The position numbers and the translations under genes are program-made. Positions 44,824-53,895 of a DNA stretch of 64,000 bases are shown here, piece after piece (the first letter of the stretch is position 1; each line of letters begins with the position of its first letter). Source of the stretch: Flavobacterium potami. GTDB lineage: Bacteria > Bacteroidota > Bacteroidia > Flavobacteriales > Flavobacteriaceae. A model generated the notes under the pieces. The model was given only the letters and a program-made list of their open reading frames with translations, made no database searches and was not told the origin of the DNA. The DNA lies in contig NZ_JAINUY010000001.1 in NCBI RefSeq assembly GCF_020026915.1, forward strand, positions 1,240,001 through 1,304,000, written 5' to 3'.

Positions 44824-47800
44824 ATGAACAGAATAGTTTTTTTTATTTTTTGTTTTTTTTCAAGTCTTTGCTTTGTTTGGAGTCAGAGCAAAGATTCAGG
44901 TAAATTTCGAAAAGAGATTTCTCTGAATTCGTCTTGGGAAACCATAATCTTGGAAAATCTTCCGGTGCAGGAAGAGAGGTTTGTAGACCATCCAAAAACT
45001 GATTCCAATTGGCAGCAGGTTAGTGTGCCTCACAATTGGGATCAGTATTATGGTTTCAGGAGAACAAAACATGGAAATTTACACGGTACTGCATGGTACA
45101 AAAGAACATTAAAACTCGATAAAACTACGGCTGGAAAAAGGCTCTTTTTGTTTTTTGAAGGCGTTAGTTCTTATGCGACAGTTTGGGTAAACGGAAAAAA
45201 AGTGGGCGAACACAAAGGTGGGCGAACCACTTTTACGCTTGATATTACTAAAGTGGTTTCTTTAGATAAAGAAAACCAAATTTTGGTAAAAGCATCACAT
45301 CCATCTTTTATAGCCGATCTTCCTTGGGTTTGCGGTGGTTGTTCTGGCGAATGGGGATTCTCAGAAGGTTCTCAGCCAATGGGGATTTTCAGACCTGTTT
45401 CTTTAGTCGTTACCAACGATGTTAGAATCGAACCTTTTGGCGTTCATATCTGGAATGACAAATCGGTTTCGAAACAAAAAGCAATTTTATTGACTACGAC
45501 TGAAATCAAAAATTATGGGACTTCAGATCGAAATTTAACGATAGAAAATATTCTTTTTGATGCTTCAGGAAAGAAAGTTGCAAGCTCAAAAAGTTCGGTT
45601 AAATATACTTCGGGCGAAATAAAATCGGTTGCTCAGACTTTACCAGAAATTCAAAATCCGAAATTGTGGTCGCCGTCTAATCCGTATTTGTATAAATTGG
45701 TTACTTCTGTTATCGAAAACGGAAAAGTAATCGATCAATTAACAACGCCTTACGGAATTCGTTGGGTAAGCTGGCCTGTGAGTCGTGACGGAAAAGACAA
45801 TCGTTTTTTTATTAACGATGAACCAGTTTTTATAAATGGTGTTTGTGAATACGAACATCAAATTGGAAATAGTCATGCGTTTTCAGACGAACAAATTCAC
45901 GCTAGAATCGAACAGATTAAAGCTGGCGGATTTAACGCTTTTAGAGAAGCACATCAGCCTCATAATTTATTGTATCAAAAAGAATTGGACGAAAACGGAA
46001 TTTTGTTTTGGAGTCAGTTTTCTGCACATATTTGGTATGACACACCAGAATTCAAAGAAAACTTCAAAACCTTATTGCGAGAATGGGTTAAAGAACGCAG
46101 AAACAGTCCTTCAGTTGTCATGTGGGGCTTGCAGAATGAAAGTACAATTCCGAAAGAGTTTGCCGAAGAATGTACGCAGATTATACGTGAAATGGACCCA
46201 TTATCGGCTTCACAAAGAATTGTGACGACTTGTAACGGTGGAGAAGGAACAGATTGGAATGTTGTTCAAAACTGGTCAGGAACGTATGGCGGAGATCCGT
46301 TGAAATACCATTTAGAAATGACGACTCAATTATTAAATGGAGAATACGGTGCATGGCGTTCTGCCGATTTACATACAGAAGGTGAGTTCGATCAAAAAGG
46401 AACTTTAAGCGAAAATCGTTTTTCTCAATTAATGGAAATTAAAGTGAGAGAAGCTGAATCGGTTAGAGATAAAATCGCTGGACAATTCAATTGGCTTTTT
46501 GCTTCGCACGAAAACCCAGGACGTGTTCAAAACGGGGAAGGATTTAGAGATATTGATAAAGTTGGCCCAGTAAATTACAAAGGACTTTTTACAATTTGGG
46601 GCGAGCCGATGGATGCCTTTTATATGTATCGTGCTAATTACGCTTCAAACAAAACGAATCCGATGGTTTATATCGTTTCGCACACTTGGCCAAGCCGTTG
46701 GGAAAAAGCGGGAATCAAAAGTGGTATCGATATTTACTCGAATTGCGACGAAGTTGAATTGTTTAATGACGTGAATAAAATTTCACTTGGAAAACAAAAA
46801 AATCCTGGAATTGGAAAGCATTTTCAGTTTAACAATGTCAATATTCAATACAATGTTTTATACGCAGTTGGATATGTAAACGGAAAAGCAGTTGCCAAAG
46901 ATTATATTGTTTTGAATACTCTTCCGAAAGCGCCAAATTTGGAATCTTTAGTTGCTGATAAAACGGATATTTTAAAAGCAAAAAGTGGTTTAAATTATAT
47001 CTACAGAGTAAATTGCGGTGCTTCTGAATATACAGATAGTAACGGAAATACTTGGTTAACCGACACACACAAAAGCGGACATAACACTTGGGGATCTTTA
47101 TCTTGGACAGATAATTTCGAAAAATTGCCAGACTTTTTTGCAAGTCAAAGAAGCAGTTTTGATCCTGTAAACGGAACAAAAGATCCAGAATTATTCCAGA
47201 ATTTCAGATATGGAGTTGATAAACTGCGTTACGAATTTCCTGCGCCAGACGGCGAATATGTAATCGAATTGTATTTCTCAGAACCTTGGTACGGAACTGG
47301 TGGCGGATTAGACTGCAAAGGCTGGCGTTTGTTTGATGTAGCAATCAACAATAATACGGTTTTAAAAGACTTTGATATTTGGGCAGAAGTTGGACATGAT
47401 AAAGCGTTAAAGAAAACTTTTACTGTAAAAAGTGTCAATGGAAAAATCGTGATTTCATTTCCAAATGTAAAAGCTGGACAAGCGATTATTTCAGCGATTG
47501 CGATTGCAACAAAAAATAAAAATGTAAAACCAGCGGATCAATCGCCAAGAAATATTCAGAATGTAAGTTTAGGTGCTAAAGATTTTAAAATGGGTTCTTG
47601 GTTAGATATCAATTCGAAACAATATTCTAATTCTGAAGTTATTTTTACCGAATTACCTTCTGAAGTTTTTGGTGCTGATTATTTACAGTTTGCCGCTAAT
47701 TCAAAAACCTCAGGTTCATTCACAGCAAAAGAAGAATCAACTATTTTTGTTTTAGTCGATGATAAATCAAAGTCATTAAAAGGACTTTCAGATTATAAGA

Positions 47801-48345
47801 AAATAGAAGAAAAAGCGAAAAACAACAACGGAGTTTCTTTTGATGTTTTCACTAAAAAAGTAATAAAAGGGGAGAAGATCACTTTTGATAATGCTGAAAC
47901 AATTTCGACAATTGCAGTAGTTCCAACTTACGATATGGGCGAAAAAGACGATTCAAGACCTGTCGTAATCATAGAAGCAGAAAAAACAAAAACGACTGGA
48001 ACAGGAATTGAAAAAGGAAATTTCAAAAAAGCGGATTATATTGAATTTACTAAAAAGACCAATAACAGTATTGAGTTTGAAGTAAAACCAGGGGTTGCTG
48101 GAATTTATTTAATGCGTTTCCGTTTCATGAATCGAAATGAAACGCCAATGAAAGTAAAATTCAAAATGGAAGATGCATACGGAATTCTAATGCGAAATGA
48201 CACTATTGAATTTTTCCCTTCACCAGAAAAATGGAAAATTTTGAACACCACATCAGGAGGTTATATCAATGCAGGAACGTATAAAATTACTTTGGAAGGA
48301 GATGATTTGAAAGGGTTGTTGATTGATAATTTTGAATTTCAGTAG
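44824..48345 (+). CDS. Large GH2 glycosidase with malectin-like and C-terminal carbohydrate-binding domains
   Basis: A 1173-residue exported enzyme; ATG at 44824 gives MNRIVFFIFCFFSSLCFVWSQ, and an upstream in-frame ATG at 44797 lies in the hairpin. It has the GH2 order: sugar-binding sandwich (VSVPHNWDQYYGF, GTAWYKRTLKL, WVNGKKVGEHKGG), immunoglobulin-like domain, TIM barrel with acid/base Glu439 in WGLQNESTIP and likely nucleophile Glu507 in NGEYGAWRS. After about 720 come a malectin-like domain (YRVNCGASEYTD to AIAIAT) and a CBM35/CBM6-like domain (VIIEAEKTKTTGTGIEKGNF to the end). The sugar could be beta-galactose, beta-glucuronate or alpha-L-arabinose. Confidence 0.85.
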   Translation: MNRIVFFIFCFFSSLCFVWSQSKDSGKFRKEISLNSSWETIILENLPVQEERFVDHPKTDSNWQQVSVPHNWDQYYGFRRTKHGNLHGTAWYKRTLKLDKTTAGKRLFLFFEGVSSYATVWVNGKKVGEHKGGRTTFTLDITKVVSLDKENQILVKASHPSFIADLPWVCGGCSGEWGFSEGSQPMGIFRPVSLVVTNDVRIEPFGVHIWNDKSVSKQKAILLTTTEIKNYGTSDRNLTIENILFDASGKKVASSKSSVKYTSGEIKSVAQTLPEIQNPKLWSPSNPYLYKLVTSVIENGKVIDQLTTPYGIRWVSWPVSRDGKDNRFFINDEPVFINGVCEYEHQIGNSHAFSDEQIHARIEQIKAGGFNAFREAHQPHNLLYQKELDENGILFWSQFSAHIWYDTPEFKENFKTLLREWVKERRNSPSVVMWGLQNESTIPKEFAEECTQIIREMDPLSASQRIVTTCNGGEGTDWNVVQNWSGTYGGDPLKYHLEMTTQLLNGEYGAWRSADLHTEGEFDQKGTLSENRFSQLMEIKVREAESVRDKIAGQFNWLFASHENPGRVQNGEGFRDIDKVGPVNYKGLFTIWGEPMDAFYMYRANYASNKTNPMVYIVSHTWPSRWEKAGIKSGIDIYSNCDEVELFNDVNKISLGKQKNPGIGKHFQFNNVNIQYNVLYAVGYVNGKAVAKDYIVLNTLPKAPNLESLVADKTDILKAKSGLNYIYRVNCGASEYTDSNGNTWLTDTHKSGHNTWGSLSWTDNFEKLPDFFASQRSSFDPVNGTKDPELFQNFRYGVDKLRYEFPAPDGEYVIELYFSEPWYGTGGGLDCKGWRLFDVAINNNTVLKDFDIWAEVGHDKALKKTFTVKSVNGKIVISFPNVKAGQAIISAIAIATKNKNVKPADQSPRNIQNVSLGAKDFKMGSWLDINSKQYSNSEVIFTELPSEVFGADYLQFAANSKTSGSFTAKEESTIFVLVDDKSKSLKGLSDYKKIEEKAKNNNGVSFDVFTKKVIKGEKITFDNAETISTIAVVPTYDMGEKDDSRPVVIIEAEKTKTTGTGIEKGNFKKADYIEFTKKTNNSIEFEVKPGVAGIYLMRFRFMNRNETPMKVKFKMEDAYGILMRNDTIEFFPSPEKWKILNTTSGGYINAGTYKITLEGDDLKGLLIDNFEFQ

Positions 48346-48485
48346 GTTTTTGTGGGAGGTAGAAAGTGACAGAGTAACAAAGTGACAAAGGTTTCTTTTG
48401 AAAAGGTATTAGTTTGTCAGGCTGAGCGAAGTCGAAGCCCACGCAAAGTAACTCTACAATTTAGGATTATAAAGAAATAAAATAA

Positions 48486-48620
48486 TCTCGCAAAGTCGCA
48501 AAAAACGCAAAGTTTTTTTCTGAACCATATAAGTAATATAAGTTCAATTAAGACAAAACTTAAATTATCTTATATTACTTATATGGTTTAATTTACTTTG
48601 CGACTCTGCGACTTTGCGAG
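48486..48620. repeat. Compound nested inverted repeat (GCAAAGTCGC outer, AACCATATAAG inner)
   Basis: Outer arms 48486-48512 and 48595-48620 (CTCGCAAAGTCGCA..CGCAAAGT) enclose a perfect 20-bp inner stem, 48523-48542 with 48569-48588. The inner arms match the free-standing element at 34915, and the outer arms match the family at 15486. The rest of the 290-nt gap (48346-48485) holds an unpaired GCTGAGCGAAGTCGAAG word at 48421-48437 and short AAGTGACA repeats; no gene is seen. Confidence 0.88.
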
Positions 48621-48635
48621 AGAAAAAATAAAAAT

Positions 48636-51038
48636 ATGTTTAAAAAAATTACACTTACATTATTGTTTTCGGTATCAATTTTTGCACAAAAACAAGCCAG
48701 AATTGTAGAAGACTTCAACAAAAATTGGAACTTTAAATTAGGAGATTATCCCGAAGCGATAAATGCTAATTATAACGTATCAGATTGGAGAACGCTTCAA
48801 TTGCCGCACGATTGGAGCATTGAAGGTGCTTTCGATAAAGATGCTAAAACCAAACAAGCGCAAGGATTTTTGCCTGCTGGAAAAGGATGGTATCGTAAAG
48901 TTTTTACGATTCCTGCGAGTTGGAAAAGCAAAACAATTTCGATTGAATTTGATGGTGTTTTTAAGAATAGCGAAGTATTCTTAAATGGGAAATCATTAGG
49001 AGTTCGTCCAAATGGTTATATCTCATTTGCTTACGATTTGTCTCCGTATTTAAATTATGGACAAGCCAATACTATCGCTGTTAAGGTCGATAATGATTCT
49101 CAGCCAAACTCAAGATGGTATACTGGTTCTGGAATTTACAGAAATGTGAGATTGGTGGCTAGCGAAAAATTGCACGTAGGGAAGTGGGGAACTTTTGTAA
49201 CTACACCTGAGGTTTCAACAAAGCAATCAAAAGTGCATTTAGAAGTTACAATCAATAATGATAATGATAGTGCCAGAGAATTTACATTGGTGACTTCAAT
49301 TTTAGATGCTAAGAATAAAGAAGTAGCCAATAAGACTTCTACAGAAAAAATCGGTGCTAAAACATTTGAAACAAAAGTGCATAACCTCGATGTTTTAAAG
49401 TCACAATTATGGAATACCGAAAATCCGTATTTGTATAAAGTCATTACTAAAATCTACGAGAAATCTGTACTAGTTGACAATTACGAAACGCCGCTTGGAT
49501 TCCGTTATTTCAATTTCGATTCAGAAAAAGGATTTTCATTAAACGGTGTTCCAACTAAAATTTACGGAGTTTGTCTGCATCACGATAATGGTGCTTTGGG
49601 AGCTGTAGAAAATATTCACGCCGTTAGAAGAAAACTGACTTTGATGAAAGAAATGGGAGCAAACGCGATTAGAATGTCTCACAACCCACATTCTTTAGAA
49701 ATGATGCAATTGTGCGACGAAATGGGATTTATCGTTCAGGACGAAGCTTTTGACGTTTGGAAAAAGAAAAAAGTAACCAACGACTACCACAAAGATTGGG
49801 ATGCTTGGCACAAACAGGATTTAGAAGATTTTATCAAAAGAGACCGAAATCATCCGTCGGTTATGATGTGGAGTATTGGTAACGAAATTAGAGAGCAGTT
49901 TGACAGCACTGGAATTGCGATTACGAAAGAGTTAGCTAAAATTGTAAAATCTTTAGACGTTACTCGTCCCGTAACTTCTGCTTTGACTGAAAATGTAATC
50001 GAGAAAAACTTCATTTATCAATCAGGTGCTTTAGATCTTTTAGGATTCAATTACAAACATGAAGATTATAAAGATTTTCCAACTAAGTTTAAAGGGCAAA
50101 AAATATTAGCTTCAGAAAGTGTTTCAGCTTTAGAAACACGTGGACATTACGATCAATCAGATATTATCCAAGCTTGGCCTGTAAAACATGGCGCTCCATT
50201 TGATGGAAATGCAGATTGGACGGTTTCGGCTTACGATCAAATAAAATCTTATTGGGGAGCAACACACGAGGAAAACTGGAAAACAATTAAAAGTCAGGAT
50301 TTCATGGCAGGAACTTTTATCTGGACTGGATTCGATTATATCGGAGAACCAGATCCTTATCCGTTTCCTGCAAGAAGTTCGTATTTCGGAATTGTAGATT
50401 TAGCCGGACTTCCAAAAGATGTCTATTATATGTACCAAAGCGAATGGTCGAATAAAACAGTTCTGCACATTTTACCGCATTGGAACTGGAAAAAAGATCA
50501 GGAAATCAACGTTTGGGCGTATTACAATAATGCAGATGAAGTAGAATTGTTCTTAAACGGAAAATCATTAGGAAAGAAATCAAAACAAAATGATGATCTA
50601 CATATTTCTTGGAAAGTGAAGTTCGAACCAGGAACGTTAAAAGCGATTTCTAGAAAGAACGGAAAAGTAGTTTTAGAGAAAGAAATTAAAACCGCTGGAG
50701 AAGCTTCTAAATTGAATTTAGAAGCAGATAAAAAAGTGATTAAAAATGATACTTACGATTTAGTTTACGTAACGGTTTCGATGACAGACAAAGACGGAAA
50801 CTTCGTTCCAAATGCAATGGATTTAATCAATTTTGAAGTTACGGGCGGAGGAAAATTAGTTGGAGTTGATAATGGTTATCAAGCCAATTTAGAATCCTTT
50901 AAAGCCAATTCTTGCAAGCTTTTCAACGGAAAATGTGTTGTGATTATTCAATCGAATGGCAAGAAAGAGAATGTTCAGTTGAAAGCGAGTACTGGAAATG
51001 GAATTCCTATTTCGTCAATCAATATTAAAGTGAATTAA
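48636..51038 (+). CDS. GH2 beta-galactosidase-type glycosidase
   Basis: An 800-residue exported enzyme with signal peptide MFKKITLTLLFSVSIFAQ. Standard Bacteroidota GH2 layout: N-terminal sandwich (LQLPHDWSIEGAF, GKGWYRKVFTIP, NGKSLGVRPNGY), Ig-like domain, barrel with KIYGVCLHHDNGALG, acid/base Glu417 in SIGNEIREQ and nucleophile-position Glu494 in LASESVSALE, FIWTGFDYIGEPDPYP, then DUF4982-like and Ig-like C-terminal domains (NADEVELFLNGKSLG). It is most likely a beta-galactosidase. A strong terminator follows, marking the end of the pectin locus. Confidence 0.92.
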   Translation: MFKKITLTLLFSVSIFAQKQARIVEDFNKNWNFKLGDYPEAINANYNVSDWRTLQLPHDWSIEGAFDKDAKTKQAQGFLPAGKGWYRKVFTIPASWKSKTISIEFDGVFKNSEVFLNGKSLGVRPNGYISFAYDLSPYLNYGQANTIAVKVDNDSQPNSRWYTGSGIYRNVRLVASEKLHVGKWGTFVTTPEVSTKQSKVHLEVTINNDNDSAREFTLVTSILDAKNKEVANKTSTEKIGAKTFETKVHNLDVLKSQLWNTENPYLYKVITKIYEKSVLVDNYETPLGFRYFNFDSEKGFSLNGVPTKIYGVCLHHDNGALGAVENIHAVRRKLTLMKEMGANAIRMSHNPHSLEMMQLCDEMGFIVQDEAFDVWKKKKVTNDYHKDWDAWHKQDLEDFIKRDRNHPSVMMWSIGNEIREQFDSTGIAITKELAKIVKSLDVTRPVTSALTENVIEKNFIYQSGALDLLGFNYKHEDYKDFPTKFKGQKILASESVSALETRGHYDQSDIIQAWPVKHGAPFDGNADWTVSAYDQIKSYWGATHEENWKTIKSQDFMAGTFIWTGFDYIGEPDPYPFPARSSYFGIVDLAGLPKDVYYMYQSEWSNKTVLHILPHWNWKKDQEINVWAYYNNADEVELFLNGKSLGKKSKQNDDLHISWKVKFEPGTLKAISRKNGKVVLEKEIKTAGEASKLNLEADKKVIKNDTYDLVYVTVSMTDKDGNFVPNAMDLINFEVTGGGKLVGVDNGYQANLESFKANSCKLFNGKCVVIIQSNGKKENVQLKASTGNGIPISSINIKVN

Positions 51039-51054
51039 AAAAATAGAAAGCTTA

Positions 51055-51086
51055 AAAAAACTCCATTAGAAATAATGGAGTTTTTT
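51055..51086 (+). terminator. Rho-independent terminator closing the pectin locus
   Basis: AAAAAACTCCATTA (51055-51068), GAAA loop, then TAATGGAGTTTTTT (51073-51086). Perfect stem, GNRA loop and T-tail. It can work in both directions and separates the glycosidase genes from the RuBisCO-like operon. Confidence 0.92.
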
Positions 51087-51215
51087 GTTCATAACCACAT
51101 TTATTTTGGAAGTCTTGCCAGAATTGGCTGTCCTCTATATCTTTTGCTAAAAGCTAAAAGAAGAAAAAAATAGAAATCTTTAACTATTTTCAGATTTCTT
51201 CCGCAACCCTCACAC

Positions 51216-51225
51216 TACAGGACAC
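51216..51225 (+). promoter_or_regulatory. TACAGGACAC word upstream of the RuBisCO-like operon
   Basis: It shares TACAGGA-AC with the sequence at 39530-39539 and is closely related to ACAGGATAC at 8043-8051. It lies 50 nt before the start codon. I could not place a convincing TAnnTTTG element; TAAATTCG at 51236-51243 is a poor match. No other recurrent word was found in 51087-51274. Confidence 0.3.
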
Positions 51226-51274
51226 TTACTTCCTATAAATTCGTTTATTTAGAATTTCTTTAAAAATATACTAG

Positions 51275-52516
51275 ATGGAAAGAGTTTTTGCAGAATATCT
51301 TATTGAAACCCCTTATGATGTAGAACAAGCTTCAGCGGTTTTGGCGGGAGAGCAGTCTTCGGGAACCTTTGTGTCAGTACCGGGCGAAACTGAAGAATTG
51401 AAAAAGCGTTTTGCAGCAAGAGTAGAGGATATTCAGTTATTGGATGTGTCAGAGGAACCATCCATTCCGGGCGGCAGTATTCCTGGAAAAAAATATCAGA
51501 AAGCAAGAGTAAAAGTTAGCTGGTCTATAGAAAATTTTGGGTATAATCTGCCAGTTTTAATTAGCACTTTACAAGGAAATCTATATGAAATCACGCAATT
51601 TACAGGTTTGAAACTAATGGATTTTGAAGTGCCGGAATCTTTTCAAAATCATTTCAAAGGACCTAAATTCGGAATCAAAGGCTCTAAATTATCTTGTGGC
51701 GTAACCGACAGACCAATGATTGGAACTATTATTAAACCCAGCATAGGAATGAGCGTGGAGGAAACTGCGACTTTGGTAAAATCATTAATTGATGCCGGAA
51801 TCGACTTTATTAAAGATGATGAATTGATGGGATCTGCTGCTAATTCACCTTTTGATGAAAGAGTAAAAGCGATTATGAAAGTTATTCGTGACAACGAACA
51901 AAAAACGGGTAAAAAAGTAATGTATGCTTTCAATATCAGTGATGAAATTGACGAGATGCAGCGAAAATATGATCTGATTATAAAGGAAAAAGGAAGCTGT
52001 GCAATGATCAGCATCAACAGTGTCGGGCTTTCGGGAACGAAGAAAATATGTGATCAGGGCGAACTCGTTATTCACGGTCACAGAAATGGCTGGGGAATGC
52101 TGAACCGCCATCCTTTATTGGGAATCGAATTTCCTGCTTATCAAAAAATTCAGCGTCTGGCAGGAGTCGACCAACTTCACGTTAACGGAATTCAGAATAA
52201 ATTTTGGGAATCGGATGATTCGGTAGTGACGTCCATAAAATCTTGTTTGAAACCGTTTTTAGGCGGATATGAAATCTTGCCTGTTGTCTCTTCGGGACAA
52301 TGGGGTGGACAAGCAGTAGAAACTTACCGAAGAACCCAAACTACCGATTTGCTGTATATGGCAGGTGGCGGTATTTTGGCACATCCAATGGGACCAAAAG
52401 CTGGAGTAAACGCATTACAGCAAGCCTGGACAGGAGCCGTTGAAGGTTTGTCTGTTGAAGAAACTGCTTTGAAGTATCCTGAATTTGCCGCATCAGTAAA
52501 GAAATTTTCTAAGTAA
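51275..52516 (+). CDS. RuBisCO-like protein (form IV-type), probable acid-sugar-phosphate decarboxylase or transcarboxylase
   Basis: A 413-residue cytoplasmic member of the RuBisCO large-chain superfamily, shorter than true RuBisCO. Active-site positions are recognisable: Lys in GTIIKPSIG (catalytic Lys175 position), Lys180-Asp-Asp182-Glu183 in FIKDDE (carbamate and Mg2+ ligands), His269 in HGHRNGWG, Lys309 in the loop-6 region NGIQNKFWE, Ser in VVSSGQWGG, and GGGILAHPMGP at the phosphate site. Keeping the KDDE motif fits a Mg2+-enolate mechanism; the changed loop 6 and short length argue against CO2 fixation. In apionate catabolism RuBisCO-like proteins process 3-oxo-isoapionate-4-phosphate, the product of a DUF1537 kinase; the next gene is such a kinase. 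Its stop overlaps that start by one base (TAATG). Confidence 0.88.
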   Translation: MERVFAEYLIETPYDVEQASAVLAGEQSSGTFVSVPGETEELKKRFAARVEDIQLLDVSEEPSIPGGSIPGKKYQKARVKVSWSIENFGYNLPVLISTLQGNLYEITQFTGLKLMDFEVPESFQNHFKGPKFGIKGSKLSCGVTDRPMIGTIIKPSIGMSVEETATLVKSLIDAGIDFIKDDELMGSAANSPFDERVKAIMKVIRDNEQKTGKKVMYAFNISDEIDEMQRKYDLIIKEKGSCAMISINSVGLSGTKKICDQGELVIHGHRNGWGMLNRHPLLGIEFPAYQKIQRLAGVDQLHVNGIQNKFWESDDSVVTSIKSCLKPFLGGYEILPVVSSGQWGGQAVETYRRTQTTDLLYMAGGGILAHPMGPKAGVNALQQAWTGAVEGLSVEETALKYPEFAASVKKFSK

Positions 52517-53895
52517 TGAAAAACAATAAATTGCTATTAGCTTATTATGGCGATGATTTTACGGGTTCTACGGATGCCCTTGAATTTCTGACATTGGCTG
52601 GAGTGAAAACCATTCTTTTTCTTCGAAAACCGACTCAAAAGGACTTAGATCGCTTTCCAAAAATTCAAGTAATTGGTCTGGCTGGAAAAAGCCGATCAAT
52701 GTCGCCTTCGGAAATGGAAGCAGAACTTTTTCCTGCTTTCGAAAACCTGAAAAGTTTTGAACCCGCACATTTTCATTATAAAGTCTGTTCTACTTTCGAT
52801 TCGGCACCACACGTTGGTAACATTGGAAAAGCAATTGAAATTGGAAGTGAGGTTTTTAATCAGAAAACAGTTTTGGTTTCGCCGTCAGCACCACATTTGG
52901 GAAGATTTTGTGTATTTGGAAATCTTTTTGCCCGAATGGGAACTATTGGAAACGGAGAAATTTACCGTATCGACCTTCATCCGTCTATGAGTAAACATCC
53001 TGTGACACCTGCTTTGGAAGGGGATTTGACGATTCATTTGGCAAAACAAACTCAGAAATCCATCAATCTTGTCAATTTAACCACAATTGAAAAAGGTTCT
53101 GAAAAAGTTCTGGAAGAAGTTGCTAATAACAAAAGTGAAATTCTGTTTTTTGACGGATTTAATTTGGAACATCTAAAAACGATTGGAAGTGTTTTTAATG
53201 AATTGGCGGCCGAAAAAACATTATTTTCTGTTGGTTCATCTGGAATCGAAATGGCTTTGGGATTAGATTGGAAAGACAAAAAAGTTATAGGAAATCAAAA
53301 AACATTTGAATCAGCAGGAGAAATTTCTCCCATACTTGTTTTATCAGGAAGCTGTTCTCCAGTAACATCAGATCAAATTGAATATGCTTTACAAAATGGA
53401 TTTTTGGAAATCGCATTAGAAAGCAAAGCCGTTGCTATTCAAAATCAGGCTGAAATTATACAGAATACCGTTGCTCAAATTGTTGACAATTTCAATCAGG
53501 GCAAAAGTACCATTTTACATACTAGCAAAGGTTCAAACGATCAGCGTATTGCAGAAACCGAATTGTTTTTTAAATCAAAAGGCTTTTCAGCAAATGAAAT
53601 TCAGAAACAATGCAGTTCAATTTACGGAAGCGTTTTGGGACAAATAGCGAAAGAAGTATTAAAAGCTGTCAAAATAAAAAGAATCCTTTTTGCAGGTGGG
53701 GATACTTCAAGTTATGCTGCTTCGAAATTGGATATTCTGGCACTGGAAATGATTGCGCCAATAGCTCCTGGAGCTCCGCTTTGCAAGGCAGTTTCGGACA
53801 ATGAATGGGTAAATGGAATAGAAATGAATTTTAAAGGCGGACAAGTGGGCACCGCCGATTATTTTATAAAAGTATTAAAAGGAGAAAAATTATGA
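52516..53895 (+). CDS. DUF1537 four-carbon/acid-sugar kinase (OtnK/OiaK-like)
   Basis: A 459-residue cytoplasmic ATP-dependent kinase. The N-terminal domain opens with AYYGDDFTGSTDALEF, the DUF1537 substrate-binding signature. The C-terminal nucleotide-binding domain has ILVLSGSCSPVTSDQIEYAL, LHTSKGSNDQRI, FAGGDTSSYAASKL and the closing PGAPLCKAVSD..GGQVGTADYF. Known members phosphorylate D-threonate, D-erythronate, 3-oxo-tetronates or 3-oxo-isoapionate. Here the neighbour is a RuBisCO-like protein rather than a class II aldolase or PdxA2, which points to the oxo-isoapionate type, although no dehydrogenase or lactonase is nearby. Its stop overlaps the next start by 4 nt (ATGA). Confidence 0.92.
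   Translation: MKNNKLLLAYYGDDFTGSTDALEFLTLAGVKTILFLRKPTQKDLDRFPKIQVIGLAGKSRSMSPSEMEAELFPAFENLKSFEPAHFHYKVCSTFDSAPHVGNIGKAIEIGSEVFNQKTVLVSPSAPHLGRFCVFGNLFARMGTIGNGEIYRIDLHPSMSKHPVTPALEGDLTIHLAKQTQKSINLVNLTTIEKGSEKVLEEVANNKSEILFFDGFNLEHLKTIGSVFNELAAEKTLFSVGSSGIEMALGLDWKDKKVIGNQKTFESAGEISPILVLSGSCSPVTSDQIEYALQNGFLEIALESKAVAIQNQAEIIQNTVAQIVDNFNQGKSTILHTSKGSNDQRIAETELFFKSKGFSANEIQKQCSSIYGSVLGQIAKEVLKAVKIKRILFAGGDTSSYAASKLDILALEMIAPIAPGAPLCKAVSDNEWVNGIEMNFKGGQVGTADYFIKVLKGEKL

Noticed and set aside
4178..48620. Intergenic repeats as a CRISPR array
   Set aside because: The repeats are dispersed singly, are inverted rather than direct, have no regular spacers, and no cas genes are present.
4178..48620. 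Intergenic hairpins as ordinary rho-independent terminators
   Set aside because: Most lack a T-run right after the stem, have loops that are too long, and lie between genes of one apparent pathway on the same strand; only 7582, 51055 and less clearly 13644 and 56022 look like terminators.
1..51038. Type IX secretion C-terminal domains on the enzymes
   Set aside because: The C-termini end in catalytic or carbohydrate-binding beta domains; I see no typical T9SS sorting-domain motifs.
51275..52516. True CO2-fixing RuBisCO
   Set aside because: The protein is only 413 residues, loop 6 is changed, there is no small subunit or phosphoribulokinase nearby, and the DUF1537 neighbour indicates catabolism.
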